The notes beneath the pieces are model-generated. The model saw only the letters and a program-made list of their open reading frames with translations. It did not search any database and had not been told where the DNA came from. A stretch of DNA of 64,000 nt, taken from positions 38,567,981 through 38,631,980 of the forward strand of contig NC_088098.1 of NCBI RefSeq assembly GCF_036370855.1, given 5' to 3'. This document shows, in pieces, positions 32,801 to 46,924 of the stretch. A program made the translations under genes and the position numbers. The first letter of the stretch is position 1. The number at the start of each line of letters is the position of its first letter. The DNA is from Dromaius novaehollandiae (lineage: Eukaryota > Chordata > Aves > Casuariiformes > Dromaiidae).

Positions 32801-33836
32801 TAAAAAAGCTGTTTCTTTACACAGTCTGTAATTGAACTGTAGAATTCTTCGCGAAAGGATTTTGCATATGCTAAAAGACATCTGAAAAGACAGAAAGTGC
32901 ATCTGGCTCTTTTTCCTCTCTTTCCTATCATCTTGTTGCCAAACTTGAGCAGCCAAAAACTAATTTGAAACACATTTTTTTAATGATAGTCTAAGTAATT
33001 AACAGTTCTTACACATATTTTTAAAGCTTCAACTTATACTTGGGGAGCTGCAAGCCTCTGAACAGTCCTGAGTGTTATTTAAATTATGAATACTATCCTT
33101 TAATTCCCTAAAATATCTCCTTGTGTCTGAATCATACAAGAGGGGAAATTAAGAAATTGAAGTCTTCTGTTTTCAGCTATTCTGAATTCAAAGAAATGTC
33201 AAAAAGGAAATCTTATAAATGACTTTTGTCTGGATGTTTCCATTTCAGCATGGCAAGTGCCTTTTCATATACCCAACTGCAATCAACTGTTTTAAGGTAC
33301 TTTACCTCCTTCACCAGGAAATTTCAAATGATTACTCAAAATCTTGGGCTCTATGAAAACATTTGCTTTATTACAAGTAAACTAAAGATGCTTATTTTTT
33401 ATTAGTTTCTTAAAATTTTAAAATCAAATGCATTTCTTTTAAACTAATTTGCATAATATAATGTTACTAAACTAAGACTATGAAAGAGACACATACCATG
33501 ACAGGCAAGTTAATGTACTTAGTGAAATGTTGGTTAAGTGCCATCTAGTGGTAAAGACAGGTATGCAAATCAGGATTTTACATCTCTTCAGTCAAGATTT
33601 GAATTTTTTTCTGAATGTCATCATAGTTCCAAGGTATTTCAAAGGCTTTTCAGTTCATACAGCAAAATAACACTATTACATGACTGGCTAATCTTAGGAG
33701 AATCACTTCTGTTAACAGTTATTGAGAAATTTAAGAAGGTGGTAGAAAGCATTCACGAGGCCAATTCACATTCATTTAGGCATATGAACAACAGAAGTAG
33801 GTTTTAATCTTTAATGAATTAAAATACATCTGCCCT

Positions 33837-33872
33837 AAAAAAAAAAAAAAAGAAAAAAAGAAAAAAGAAAAG
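33837..33872. repeat. A-rich simple repeat
   Basis: An A run followed by (GAAAAA)-type units; low complexity. Confidence 0.8.
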
Positions 33873-36395
33873 ATTGCATTTAAAACTATTGCCAGTATTT
33901 TTAAGCATAGGAGGAAATAATACTGGTTCATGCAAGTTGGTCTCTTTGCTGTTGTGTATGCTTGATTAAGGAATTGATGTTTTGGAGCACTTTTCAAAAA
34001 TTACATACTATTTTCTAATTTTCAATAAATTATATTATTTCTATTTCTGTTTCATTGCTAAGAACATTTAAATACAAATCATACCAAATTTAAAGAGGAA
34101 ATATCGTCCAGTGGTTCCATATTAAGGTACAAGCCTAGCATTTTCAAGATCAGTGCTTAGCGTCTGCTCTGCTATGAATGTATGATATTGAACATACCAT
34201 CTGTATTGGAATAACCATAGTTAAATCAGTTACTACATGCCATTGTAGCCACAATATCCAACTATACCTGTACTCTTACATATGTAAGAGGTGCGTATGT
34301 ATGTATGGGACAAAATACATGTTTCCTGTCAAGTATTGCTGAGAAGTACTTCAAAGTGGAAGTGCTTCGAGGTTGTATTTAAAGACACTCAAAATATGGA
34401 TTCCTATGGCATAAATTATTCTGTCACATTTACAAATACAAATATTTTAAATCAAACAGTTTTCTGTGTCTAGCTATGTCATTTGAGATTGTTCTGCAGG
34501 CTACCTGGCAGTGCTTGACAATAATTAAAGTAACTGAGGACTATCTGCTAGCAAACGGTTCCCTTTAATGTTTTAGATAAAACAGACTTCTCAGGAAGAA
34601 AAATGGCCCGTTTATCAATATGATCCATGGTTTTAGTCCTGTATTCTTGGAACACCTATGTAATTGTTGACTTTGAGTTGGGACATTTAGTCTTCTAGGA
34701 TAAAACAGGCAGTATCTTTTGGTTTGAACAATGTTTAGTGTGTCCAAAGCGTTCTGAGATTACACATTTCCAATATTGGTACATTCTGTGCCTTCAGTTC
34801 CTATTTTCAACCACAGCTGTCAAGGGTGCATTTGTAAGAGATGCAAGTTCTTACTTCATGAGTTATAACAGAAATTTCCTAATCATAAGTAAAAGAGACA
34901 CTACCTCCAGAACCCCCTCAAACACAAAGAGGAGGAGGAATCTATTGTCTCTTTTAGATCCACATTACTTAAAATCATTTCTTTATGAAAACGAAGTGCT
35001 GCATGATCTTCTTGGTGATGAAAATTATGTCCACTTCACTTTCATGTATCCAACTCAAAGCCTGCCTTTGATTTCCAAGAGAAATATTTTAACATTTATC
35101 AATTATGTTCTACATATTAAATAATTATATAATCATATTTAACTTCTAGAAATATTGCAAGTTGTTTGATGGTTGCAGAAATAATTCCGTACCAACAGTG
35201 TCCTTCCATCTGATCTGAGATGAAATTGTATTCTAGAAGTAGCAACTCATGTCAGAATATTAGTTTATTCACTTCAGCTCCTTTATCCTGTGGACGAAAC
35301 AAGAAAATCCCTCAGATCCAGCCTCGTTTGTTCAGCTGAATCCAATAAGTCAAGAACAAACAGTTTCCCTCCCTAATATAAATAACAATATTCAGTGAGG
35401 AAGTTGTTGATTTAAGGACAAAAGTTAAATAAAATTTTACAGATTCCCAGGCATCTTGGATTTCTGTAATAGTTGTAATCCATCAGCCCTTATTCTTGTG
35501 ATTGTATCATACATTAGGAAAAAATTAAGAAACAGAGGCTTTCAGTTTCCAGCCACTCTAAACTGAAAGGAGGAGGTAAGAGGTGAGAAAGGTGGATGTA
35601 AACATGGGAATTTTCTCAAAACCTTACTCAGCTTCCTCCCCGTATTTAGCTAATTGTACTAGATTTCACTTGAGAGTCATGCAGGGACAGGCAAGGTTTG
35701 TATTGTCCTGTCAGATGTTATGTGCATAGCCAGATCTTAAGGCTTCATTTTGATCTGGTTTACCAGAAAGTCTGATTAAGGCTGGCAAAGGATTATCATT
35801 CTCTTTTTGTGAAAATCTTCCTTATGGATGCTTGAGGGCAGATTGCACTTCTTTCAACTCAGAGAGAATCACTAGGTGGAGCTAGAGTCTATCTCTGCAG
35901 AAAAGCATCATAACTTAGACTGGGTATGTCGTGCTTTCTGCTTCACAAAGGTCTCAAGCAAGTTTCCAAACACAGAATTTCTCCTGAACTAATAAAAAAG
36001 TGCCAGACTGCTGGATTGTTAAACTAATGGGGCAGTTTTAGTATGCTGCTAATACTAATCTTTGTACTAATTACATGTACCTGTAGCATGGTTTTACATT
36101 AAGTCCAGCTGACCGAAGATTTTAGATTCTCATAGATTGCATGGACAGCGTTAGAAAAAGAAAACAGGGAAAGATAAATTTGTTCTCTTTGCAGACTCAA
36201 GGTAATGTTTATCTGGAGAAAGATAACAACTGGCAGTAAACAATGAACTCAAATAGCTACTATTTAAAAAATAGGCAAGCTGATCTTCAAAGAAACAAAG
36301 CATTTGTCAAGTCTTTTTTCTACCTTCAGTTTAGATGCAGGAGAGGGGGCCATTCACCATAACGATCTAAGTCATCATAATTAGGACTGCTACAT

Positions 36396-36411
36396 CCCCC
36401 CCCACCCCCCC
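36396..36411. repeat. Poly-C run
   Basis: Sixteen bases of C with a single A. Simple sequence; its length may be unstable. Confidence 0.7.
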
Positions 36412-37956
36412 AATCCTGCCGGTGGCACCTGCATGGTACCTTGCAGGCTTCTGGAGAGCACATGGTGGAGATGAGGGTCCTTGCAGCCCAGAAGCAGGCA
36501 GCTGATAGGAAAAACCCACATCCTTGGGTAGGACAGAAGGTTACATCACCTGTAGGAAGAAAACCCCCTCCAAAATACCAGCAGGTGCCCCTCCACTTTG
36601 TTTCCTTCTACAGTTGCCCCTACCTTCCTGATATCAGTCAGCGAATCATGGCAGAGCTAAGAGGAATGTGGGGAGAGCTAGCAAGTCACAGCCATCCATA
36701 CACACATCCACAAAGAAATATTTGATTATATGCCTCCTATTTATAGCTCAGATATAGTTGTGATGCTGTTGGAGGGCTACAGCTCTTTCTTAGATGTCAC
36801 ACATCTTCATAAATTCTCTGAGGGAAATCAAATCTACCATCAGGGAGGGGAAAAAAAGTCATCACGCAACCAGGAAAAGCAACACCAGAACAATCATTTC
36901 CACAAGTGTTTAGCATGATGAGGCCTGCTCTGAAAAAATGATTGGGGAGACAGACCCATGAATGCTATTTGCAGTCTTCCACAGATTTTCTCTTTAAACC
37001 TATCTAAGTCTGAATTACAGACTTTAGTTCTCCAACTGTGCGGCTGTTCTGATGCTTTTGTGTGTTCATACAATTTGTTTTAGGTTTGAAAAATAAACAA
37101 AATTTTATCTAACTTGTAGAATCGTCAATGAGACAGTACAAATCCCAATACAGTCCATCCCTACTGTCTGAGGAAGTGATCAGCTTTGGAATTTTACGCT
37201 AGGAATGCTCATGCTGATAGCCTCTCTCTTTCTGGGAGCACAGAAAGCTCTTGCAATAATTTCAGACTACCAGACAATTACAAATGGTTCATAAAGAATA
37301 AAATCAACACATATTCATGCTTGGGATTCCTAAATCATGCTTTTGCTGCACAACAAACTAGAGGGCCATAAGGTCTGTTCCAAGTAAGCTGCTGTCCAGG
37401 AATGTGTTTTCTGCTAGTGAAGTCAAATCTCAATATATGCACTTTTCCTAATTCTGTTTATTCTTAGAGTACTTCTGAAATGGAGGAAAGGTCCTGTAAA
37501 ATAATTCTAACTTACCGACCTGGTATGACTAAGTCATACTGCAAGAGAATCAACTAACAGCAGATTTGTATTTTGTCAAAGCTACTTTTTTCATGATTGA
37601 CACAGATTTTAGGAAAGCTGTTCTGCAGTACCTCTTAAGATACGACCTACAGTCCCAGAATTGCTTGGCAATTAACCAGAATGGAACAGACTCAAAGAAA
37701 ATGCAAAAGTTTACCTCTGTATAACTCCTTGGTGCTATGCATGACAGATGCCTGTTTCAGTTTACCCTCTGACAGTGACTTTTGATGTCAGAGAACTCCA
37801 CCTTATGAAGCTATTTCACTTCCTCTTGCCTTCAAATTTTCAAGTGTTTCCACATGTAGAGGACAACCACACTGAAGAACTGCTTGCCAGTATTATCACC
37901 AGCTAAGAAATTTTTTTCTTTCAAAAACTTTAAAAAAGTGAAAGCATTGAAGAATT

Positions 37957-40900
37957 ATGAAATTCACATTTTTCTGTGCTGTGTTGTTCTTCCTGGATCT
38001 CTTCATTTGCTGTAATGCTTCTGCACAAAATCTCTTGCCTGACATAGAAGATGCTAAGTTTATTAAAGACTGTGTGACAGCTCACAACAACTTTCGAACC
38101 AAAGTCAATCCACCAGCCAGCAATATGCTTCACATGGTAAGGAGGTGTTTGTGATCAATTTGAAAATTAATATAGATTGTGCTGCTAAACTAGTCCATCT
38201 TCTCAATTTGCTTTGTACTTTTCTTTCCCTTGCTGTCAGTGATTTCCATAGTATATATGATAGTTCTTTGAAGGAAATAGAATAGAAAAGAAATTCATTT
38301 TCACAGCATTGTTTAGTCCTACTAATTTGAAGGGAATTCTTTGTTTAGGGATAGGTTGCTGTGCTAACCTTTAGCCAGTCTTGCTGTGTTGTAAAAATAT
38401 ATATATTGTTCATCTCTCAGCATTTCATTTACCACTTTTTAAAAGTGATAGTAACCTTTCTTACGTTAGTTCATGTTTCACGATACAGGGAGGCTGTTTG
38501 GTGTTAAAAAGCCCCAGAATAGTCAGTCTGCATGACAGGATTCCCCGGTGTTGAAAATCTAGCATCTCCCCTTGTTTCTTCCAATCCAAAATGTGTGTTG
38601 TAGAAAGGGGTTTGCCAGGGTGTGCATACAGGCATCTGACTTCACTTGATATAACATGGTTTGGAGAATAGGGGTACTAATACTTGGGATGGAAAACAGA
38701 GCTTCCTATAAATATAATGGATATTGGAACAGGCCATGGATAGGTCTCAGCTAATTGGAATATGTAAGGAAATGTAAGGAAATGGTAGGAATATGTAAGG
38801 GGAAATGTAAGGAAAAGGTAGATCAGAGGAGGTAACCCCTGTCAGTGAATGCCATTACTTTGAGCCCTGCAGCAGTGCTGTTTAGCTGGAAAGTTAAGTG
38901 CATAACCGCAGGAACAATGTGTGTCACTTCTGTGAAAGGAAATTCATAGAAGAGATCTAAAACTCAGACTACGTGTGATTTTAATTTCTTGCCATTTTCT
39001 TAAAATCAGTGTTTAATTAAGAACGATAGAGCACAAGAACAAACTTAGCTGGTCAGACCAAAAATCCACCAAGTCTAGAATATGAGCAAGACAATATACA
39101 AGAACCTCTTGAATCAAAATTATTGCATTATATTTAAAAGCTCTTGATGATTTTTTTCCTGTATGATTTTTTTCAGCCTTGAGCTGAAAAATGCAAATTT
39201 TTACCATCCCCTCATCCTGTAGCAAATACCTGCACAACCTAGCTGCAAGTTGTGTGAAGTGATATCTCCTTGCATTTGTTTTGGACCCACTAATTCCTAG
39301 CTTCGTTTGCTACTCTTTGGTCTTTGTATTGGAAGAAGCAAGTAATCATTCCCTAGTTACATGTTTCGATCCACACAAGATGTCCAGTTGTCTCTGTTCA
39401 AAGCTACAGAGCACTCTTTGTTGCTTCATGAAAGCTGCCCACTAGGATGATCACCCTCATCTATGGTGTCTGTGCCTTTTCCAGTTCTACTGTGCCCTTT
39501 TTAAGATGAGATACTGCATACAGTATTTAGCAGGTATAACAGACTTCCACAGTGGTGTAAATTTATATTCGGTTTTATTCTCCATTCCTCTTCAAGAAAT
39601 TTTTAACACTTGATTTGCTTTTTAAACTACTACTAAACATTGATTTCCAAATGGTAACAGTCATCTCCAAACTTATCATTATGAGCAAAAAGTCAAGTTT
39701 TTTTCTTTTCTCACATCCTTCAATTTACATTTTTCTACACTGAATTTCATCTGCCATTTTATTGCCTGGTCATTCAGTAACACAAACATTTTCAGCAAGT
39801 CCTGCAGACCAATTTCTCAAATTATCATTTGTGTCACTCAGGATGTGAATAGTTCTTCCTCAGCTCAGTAGAACTGAGTGAGCTTTCATTTGCTTTGGAC
39901 ATGCAGAAGGCCCTTAGGAGTAGCTCTTTCAGTAGCTCTTTCACCTGCTGAGGAGGTAGAAGAGCAAAGTGGTAGAAAGAGGTAGAGAAGGGAGCAACTG
40001 TGACTCTGCTCTTTTCCATCCTGGCCAGCAGAATAGGACTCCTATCCAGTCTAGTGATACCTATGAAGTACAAATCTCTGGACAGCCAACAACTCCTAGG
40101 CAAAAAGTTCCTCAAGCCCCTCTACAGCCAGTGGTTTCACCTACTTACTTGCTCTCAGGCCTAGCCGCTTCAACACTGCAATCCAGCTCCAAATATTTTA
40201 CAAGTCAAATACCACAGGACAGTGGATAGATACTACTGGTCCTGCAATACCTAAGGGAGAAAGAACTTTTCTTTTTGCTATGGGTGTAGAAATGACAGGA
40301 CAGAGAAAGAAACTTCTTACAAGGATGGGAAGCAGAAAGGGAAAAAAGAATTCTTGAATGAAAAGCGTTTGCTTAAAGGTGTTTGAATTCAACTAAATCA
40401 CTGCAGTGCAGGTTATATTATGCCTTCTTCCCATTCCACAGTCCTGGGACCCTGCTTTAGCTAAGACTGCCAAAGCATGGGCAAAGAAGTGCAAGTTTAA
40501 GCACAATATCTACCTTAAAAAGCCAGGGAAGGTGCACCCTACCTTTACACCCGTTGGAGAAAACATCTGGACTGGCACGGCCACCATCTTTTCTGTGGAT
40601 GCAGCTCTCAGTGACTGGTTTAACGAGGTTGGAAGCTACAATTTCAACACCAATATCTGTACTGAGATGTGTGGTCACTATACCCAGGTGAGTCGTACTT
40701 GTCCAGTGGTTTATAACCTATCAGGATCAAAGTATAGGCTTGGAACAGACTGCTTTGGAACAGAAATTATGACAGGGATTTCTTTTCCCCATTTTAGTAC
40801 TGGATGAGATTGGAAATAGAATATTCTGAGGAGCAGGGCTGCCTGGGCCCCATTCTCATGATGGAAAGGGATTATCCCCCCTGACAATTTCATAGTGATG

Positions 40901-43900
40901 TCATCTTTGAACTTTACAATTTAACAAAAATCTCGACACAATTATTTGCACCTCATTCCTTATCTCAAGACATGTCTGTGCCACAGCACCCACCCAGACA
41001 CCTGGTGAAAATGGTATTTTCTGGTGTAGCTGTATTTCAGGCCAGATGCCCTTGACATATCTCTCCAGAAGTTCTCATCCTCTGGTGCATAGCCCAGAGG
41101 AGCCGTTAGAAAATGCTATAGCAACATCTTTGGTATGCACAAGTGGGGAAGGAGAAGTACATACCAGGGCCTTGCCCCCGGGTGAAGCTGGGATGTGGCC
41201 AGCAGTGTGTGCCAAGCTGGGACGCGTTTTTGGGTCCTACCACATACACTGAAGCTTCTGTGACTCTGTGCTTCTGTAGGCATCAAGACCAGGTACCTTT
41301 CAGAGGAAAAGTGCCTGCCAGAGAAAACAGGAGGCACACTTGAAGCTCACCACTAGGGATTCTTAACTTATGTTTTTTCTTTTTGATTAAACAGAACATT
41401 TATCTGAAAGATTTTTAAACTGTCAAAGAGATCCCCAGGAGACAATTGCCTCCTGATGGTATCGCCTGCTCAGTGGCATGCAGCACGGCTGGACAGCACT
41501 TACCCTGGAGGCAGGATGCTCATTACCAAGCATGCTCAACATTACATGGTTTTGGCTGTTCAAAACATATACATATGTATTGCCAGATATTAAAAGTTGA
41601 GAAAGCAAAATAATGCGTCTTTTCTTTTAATGAGGCTGTCAAAACAGCATCTATTTTCATGTTTCCAGGGGAACCAGACAGTAAGTGCAAAAAAATCAAT
41701 CAATCGTTGTCTCAGCTTCCCTTCAGGCTGCTGATGTTGTTTCTGTGTTGGCTGTTTTAAACTACCACAGGAGCCGTTCACTTCAGTCACTGGTTCCTCC
41801 CCTAACCCTGTGAATTCTAGTAGCTTTTTCAGTCTTCCAACAGGCACATTACATATCTCGCTTTGCCTTTCAGGTTGTCTGGGCCACAAGTTACAAAGTT
41901 GGCTGTGCAGTTCACTTCTGCAATGCAGTTGAATATTTTCCAGGACTCTTCAGAGCAGCACATTTTGTTTGTAACTACGGACCAGCGTAAGCCAATTATG
42001 GCCTTTGGGGTTTTTTATTATTTTTAAAATATCTTCTAACTGATCTGGTATCAGATGTTACCGATAGTGGGAGCAGTCAAATTCCATAAAAAGTGACACC
42101 CAGATGTCACTGGTAGAGAGGAAGTTCCCCCAGCCACTTAAAACAGAGGCTGCTGCCCATGGCCTGAGCTGCAGAAAATCCCTTTCTGAAAAAAGCAGGA
42201 GAGCAGATCCTCACTCAGAGCACTCACCATAAGCAAGAGTGGTGGAATCATATCTATTTTGACTTCAGCCTCTGCAGGAAAAGAAGGAAAAGTGCAAACT
42301 TTCCATTTGACGAATACTCCACCCCTCTACAGCCCCTTCTAGACTCAAAACAAGGTATTTTAAATGAAGAAATGAAAGGAAGACAGTCTCTCTAGTTTAT
42401 CCCATGCCTTGCAATTTCTGGACGTACATTTTACAGATTTTTTTTTAATACAGGTGGGTAATGAGGGACTAGAGGCAGATTGCTGTACCCTTATGCAGAA
42501 TGGTACAGCGTTCCCCACAAAGTCTGATTAATATCAGTGGCAAGAGTCACCAGGTAGCTGCTCCGCATGTGAGTGAGAGCTTCAGTCTGACCCAAAAGCA
42601 ATTTCAAACTACTGCAATGATCAGTTTTTTGATAAAGGTATTTTTCCTCCATAATAGCTTCCCATGATGAGTTATTCTAAGTTTGATGAAATAGTGTATT
42701 TAACTTGCTCTTCAAAAGATTGAGCTAACAAAATATGGTTCTTCTGCTTTTCAGGGGAAATTACCCAACAAAACCTTATAAAGCAGGACAGCCATGCAGC
42801 GGATGCAGTAACGACAAGTGTGTAGACAATCTCTGTGGTAAGACTAAAGCAATCAACTAAGGAAATTAAATATAAACAAAAGTGCCAAAATTATCAATGG
42901 AAATACAGTTATGAGTTAATTTGCACTAAGTACATAGCGGGTCTGTAGCCCACCAAAAATGCAACAGTACCAAACACTGGTAAGAACAGTATAAGAAAAA
43001 GCAATTGGAATACTCTGCTATTTAAGGTCCTCAATTACAGAAACTAGTTTCCAGTGAAGAGATATATCAGTTCAGCCACTTTCCACCTCTTTATCTGATC
43101 AAAAAGTCAAATTTAAAACATTATCCCCAACAAATATTCCTCCCTGGTTCTCTTCTCCTAGGAGAAACAGTATATTTAACTTTTGCTTTCTAGCTTTGTT
43201 TAATATGTCCTATCAAATTCCCAGAAAACTATAAAGTTCTGAGCAAGCAATAGACCATACTGAAGAACATGCCTATTTCTAACTTCTGTGATTTTCTGAA
43301 ATACAGCAATCAGAGCCTGTTTTTGCAGAACAGTTTGCAGCTATGGACCTTCGTCATTACACTTAGTTCCAAATTAAAGTCTGAAGTAGTGTTTTAAATG
43401 AATGGAGATGAAATGACATGCAACAATGTCTTAAATTAAATATGAATATCATACGGATTTTTAGAGATGGTCCCTGCTAGCCACGCTCCAGATAGATTCA
43501 GCTGTAGAAACAAGCGAACATTTGGTATTCTTGTTTCCTTCTGTGATATCCTGGCTGAATCATTAGACTGATGCATCACAGGATAACCAGAAACACCTCA
43601 GACTGGGGAGGAGGAAGAGAGCTTTTAAATGCTACATGCTGGGTCCTGAAAGCAGTTCTACCATAAGGTCCCATAGGGCAAGTCAGTAATTCCAGCAGGG
43701 AGCACCCAGGAAGTCCTGCAAATGCATCATAGCTCTTAACAAAGGTATATTTCTGTGATAAATTTTGTACTTAGTGAGATTTGTCTGCCTGTAACTGCTT
43801 TATTGAAATTAGTTTTGTGTATCAATCTTAAAAAAAACCTATGTTTCATTTTTAATTGCTATTCCTTCCTCCGCATGATACAAATTCCTCCTAATGCAGC

Positions 43901-44486
43901 TGCTTCTTTTCTGCTTCTTTTCCAATTCAGTAAAATCATGTTAGACCCACCTAAGCTGGGAACCTGCTCTTGTTGACCTAGTTCCTCCCTGTGGGATGTT
44001 TTCAGCACTAACTGGCACTGAAGGTGCAATCAGCCAGGCAGCAGCAATGGCTACCCCCTTAATAAACATTAATGAAGGATACTCACAATTACTTTCTTTT
44101 CTGATCTCTCAACAGAAAACACAGAACGTGAGAAACTGATAAGTATGTATCAAGTTGTTCTTAATCACTTTCCTATAAGTCTGGATAGATTTGATGGGTT
44201 TTAACAGCTATTTCTTTGCTGTTTTTTAGGCTATACCAACTGGTACCCAGACTGGGATACACAGCCCCAGCCACCGCAGCCACGTACCCCCAGGCCTCCT
44301 GCCCCTCGCCCTCCAGTCCATCCACCCACTGTGCCTACGCACATCCCGCCTGCGGGGCATCCACATCCCTCTTGTGACAGCTACTGCCTTAGTGTTTCAA
44401 TTTTAAGGCCATTATTTTTGGTACTGTGTGCTGGTACTTGTGCTCTAGTACAACAGTGGTATCCTCATACGTTTATATATGAGTAA
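37957..44486 (+). CDS. GLIPR1-like CAP-domain protein with proline-rich stalk, second tandem copy
   Basis: Six exons: 37957-38136, 40442-40687, 41874-41986, 42755-42837, 44116-44142 and 44230-44486. Phases match the first copy; the product is 301 residues. Signal peptide about 1-23 (hydrophobic, ending CCNASA). The mature start NLLPDIEDAKFIKDCV is close to human GLIPR1 NILPDIENEDFIKDCV. CAP residues are H92, E100, E122 and H139 in HPTFTPVGENIW, WFNEV and GHYTQ; VVW follows across the exon 2/3 junction, and FVCNYGP is the CAP2 motif. The hinge is CSGCSNDKCVDNLC. Exon 6 is about 100 nt longer than in the sisters because residues 228-263 form a Pro-rich, Arg/His-containing stalk. CDSYCLSVSILRP and a hydrophobic tail (about 270-291) follow. 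This suggests a secreted or surface CAP head on an extended, possibly O-glycosylated stalk (inference). It is closest to the third copy. GLIPR1 itself is a plausible orthologue, but co-orthology is as likely. Confidence 0.92.
38757..38818. repeat. Short tandem duplication, (A)TGTAAGGAAA units
   Basis: About five imperfect copies of a roughly 10-12 bp unit (atgtaaggaa, atggtaggaa, atgtaagggg) in intron 1 of the second CAP gene. Confidence 0.7.
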
Positions 44487-46924
44487 TGACCATTTAAGAC
44501 ACTAATAGTTATCCTACAGCCCTATCACTGTAAGAGAATTACACCCATTTAAAAACCGCTCATGGTCATCTCTCTCTGCTATCCTTGTGATGTTTATTCA
44601 GCACAGAGAAGGCTGCTTCTCTATGCAAGGCAGGATTCAAGTGGCTGTACAAGTCGCTAAAGCTAGTATAACTTCTTAGCACAGCAGTAGCTCTAGCCTG
44701 CTTCGATGTCTATAAGAGCCTCTTACCTCTGGCCTAATGGTGGATTCCCAGAGGGACCACATAGACTATGTATTACTATACTTACTAACAAGCCTCCTGG
44801 AAGCCTGGACAAAACCTGAAAACCAAAGATATGTCTGCAGTGGCATACTGGATCCAAAAGCAGCAATGACTGCTCTTCGTTAACCTTCAGTTATCCCAGA
44901 CGAAAATAGTGACAAACATCTGAAAATGCAGAGAAAAGAAGACAGTCAACCTGAGATTGCAGGCAGAGGGGGAGAAAATGAAGATGATGATGAAGATGAA
45001 AGGGGCTCAGGACAGTCTTTGTCAGAAATGAAGATCTCAGCCTCTCTGAGACAGCCCAAATGATTGATGGATTGTTTGTTTACACATCCATTTAGCCCTC
45101 ATCCACCTATTATCTATATATAGTTTACAGTTTATTTGTTAATGAAGGTAAACATCCCATATTTCAAGCGAAGAGATACTGGCTGAAATCAGAAATCCTT
45201 AGCTGTGTTTTCAGTACTTAAAGCTGTTTCTCCTCCTTTATCTTAGTCCTGTGTTTTGAGAACACAGTGACTCAAATCCTGAATCGCTCTGCAGCTCGGA
45301 TTGAATGTAGCATTCAACAGAATAAATATGAGCCTCAAGTGTTCAGACTCTTGTTATATGCTGCAAAATGTCACCATGCAAGAAGATAAATATTTTCACC
45401 ATTGTCAGTTCTTGTCTGCCACAATCTTTTACACCTATAGATAAACAAAGATTTAAAGATTTTAGATTTTAAAAATATGCATATATTTATGCAGGGGCAA
45501 GCAGTCTGTTTAAGGAAATAAAGTTCTGAAAAGCATGTATCAAGACCTTAAAAAATTATTATGTTAGCATCTAGCATGAGAAATAGTGACTCTATAATCC
45601 ACTACTTTGGTGACACTGTAAATGGCAGAATTATCTATCTAAAAGAAAGGTGAAAAGAAGGGATTTAAAGTGACTGATTTACAGAAATATCTTAGATTTC
45701 ATTGTATAGCTTTATTGCCTGATTCAGAGTCCATGGTTATTTTGATTCTACTCTAAAAAGTGGTCTCTAGGGGAGTTGTACACACAATATTTCTCATCCT
45801 CATGATTCCTTCTAAGGGCCTTTCAGCCTGTGACCAGTCTACCTAGGGATACCTGGAGGTGTGTGACCTGTAGGACCTACAGTCCTGGTGGAGCTGCTTT
45901 GGCAGGTTCACTGTACAAGCTGTGACCACCAACTCAAAAGTGGCCTCACCACCCACCCCAGCCTCGTGGAAGTGGTAACCATGACCAACATCCAGGTGTT
46001 CGAAGGATGCAGATTCCTAAAATGAAGCCTGGAGCAGAGAGAGAGCCAACCTCCTTCTCACGGAGATGCCCAGCTCTGGATCGCAGGAAAGTGCCTGAGC
46101 TTCAGCAAGAGGCAAAAGTTAAGGAACTGTGGAAAGGAAGGTAATGGTGGTGGTGGGGCTGGGCAGGAAGGGCTGGGTACCTGACACCACACATGTGAGA
46201 GGTCAGCTTTCGACTCACAGTCGTGAAGCCCAGTGTGGGAGCTGGGCACCCCAACACCAGGCAGCACCGAGCCTCGTGGCACCCAGCTCTGTTGGGGGTT
46301 CGAGTTGGTGGGAATGATTTACAAATTGCTAACACTAGGGAGGAGAAACTGATACTAACACATAGCACAGGGGTGTGATCACAGGAGACACTCGCCAGTT
46401 ACTGCGGCATATTTGAATTGTAGTTCTCAACCAATCTTATCCCTCCAATAACTCAACATATTGCGGTTACAGTTCAGTTAAATAGATTTGTCACAGCATT
46501 TTGGCTCAGACTAACAGCCTTAGCAGTAAAGCTGTTTTCACAGAAAGCAGGAAATCTATCCAAAACTTTATTGCAACCCATAGCAACTGCAATAAGAGAT
46601 GTAGCAACCCAAGTGTCAAACCACAGGAGAGAGGAAGCTTGCTCACCATAAAAAGCTTCCAAAATTAAAAAAAAAAGAAAGAAAAAAAGGAGAGAGAAAG
46701 CTTCTACAGCTCTGATGTGAACTTGAAGCTAAACTTCCCTATTCTCATAGCAACACTGCTGAAAAATGACTCATTTCCTGACACGAATACCATATTCAAT
46801 TACCATGGCTCAAGATAAAGTCCAGCCCACAAGCCTTCCAAGCAAAAGCTGTCTGCAGAGCTAAAAGCACCTTATACAGCTAAACTATTCTGCTTTTAAA
46901 GCAGAAGATCAGAGACTGAGAATC
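44487..46924. other. 3' untranslated and short intergenic DNA between the second and third CAP genes
   Basis: About 2.4 kb from stop to the next ATG, part of it 3' UTR. A GAT/GAA-rich patch lies near 44970-45000. There is no gene and no CpG island. Confidence 0.5.
45321..45326 (+). terminator. Candidate polyadenylation signal of the second CAP gene
   Basis: AATAAA about 830 nt after the stop; another lies at 45517-45522. Either could be used. Confidence 0.35.

Larger units (their letters stand above)
32801..37956. other. Intergenic DNA before the second CAP gene
   Basis: AT-rich. It contains the A-rich tract at 33837, an unexplained open segment at about 34740-35124 and a C-rich run at about 36396-36411. 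No CpG island precedes the second CAP gene, so its promoter must be of the CpG-poor type. I see no CAP-like exon remnants here. Confidence 0.5.
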
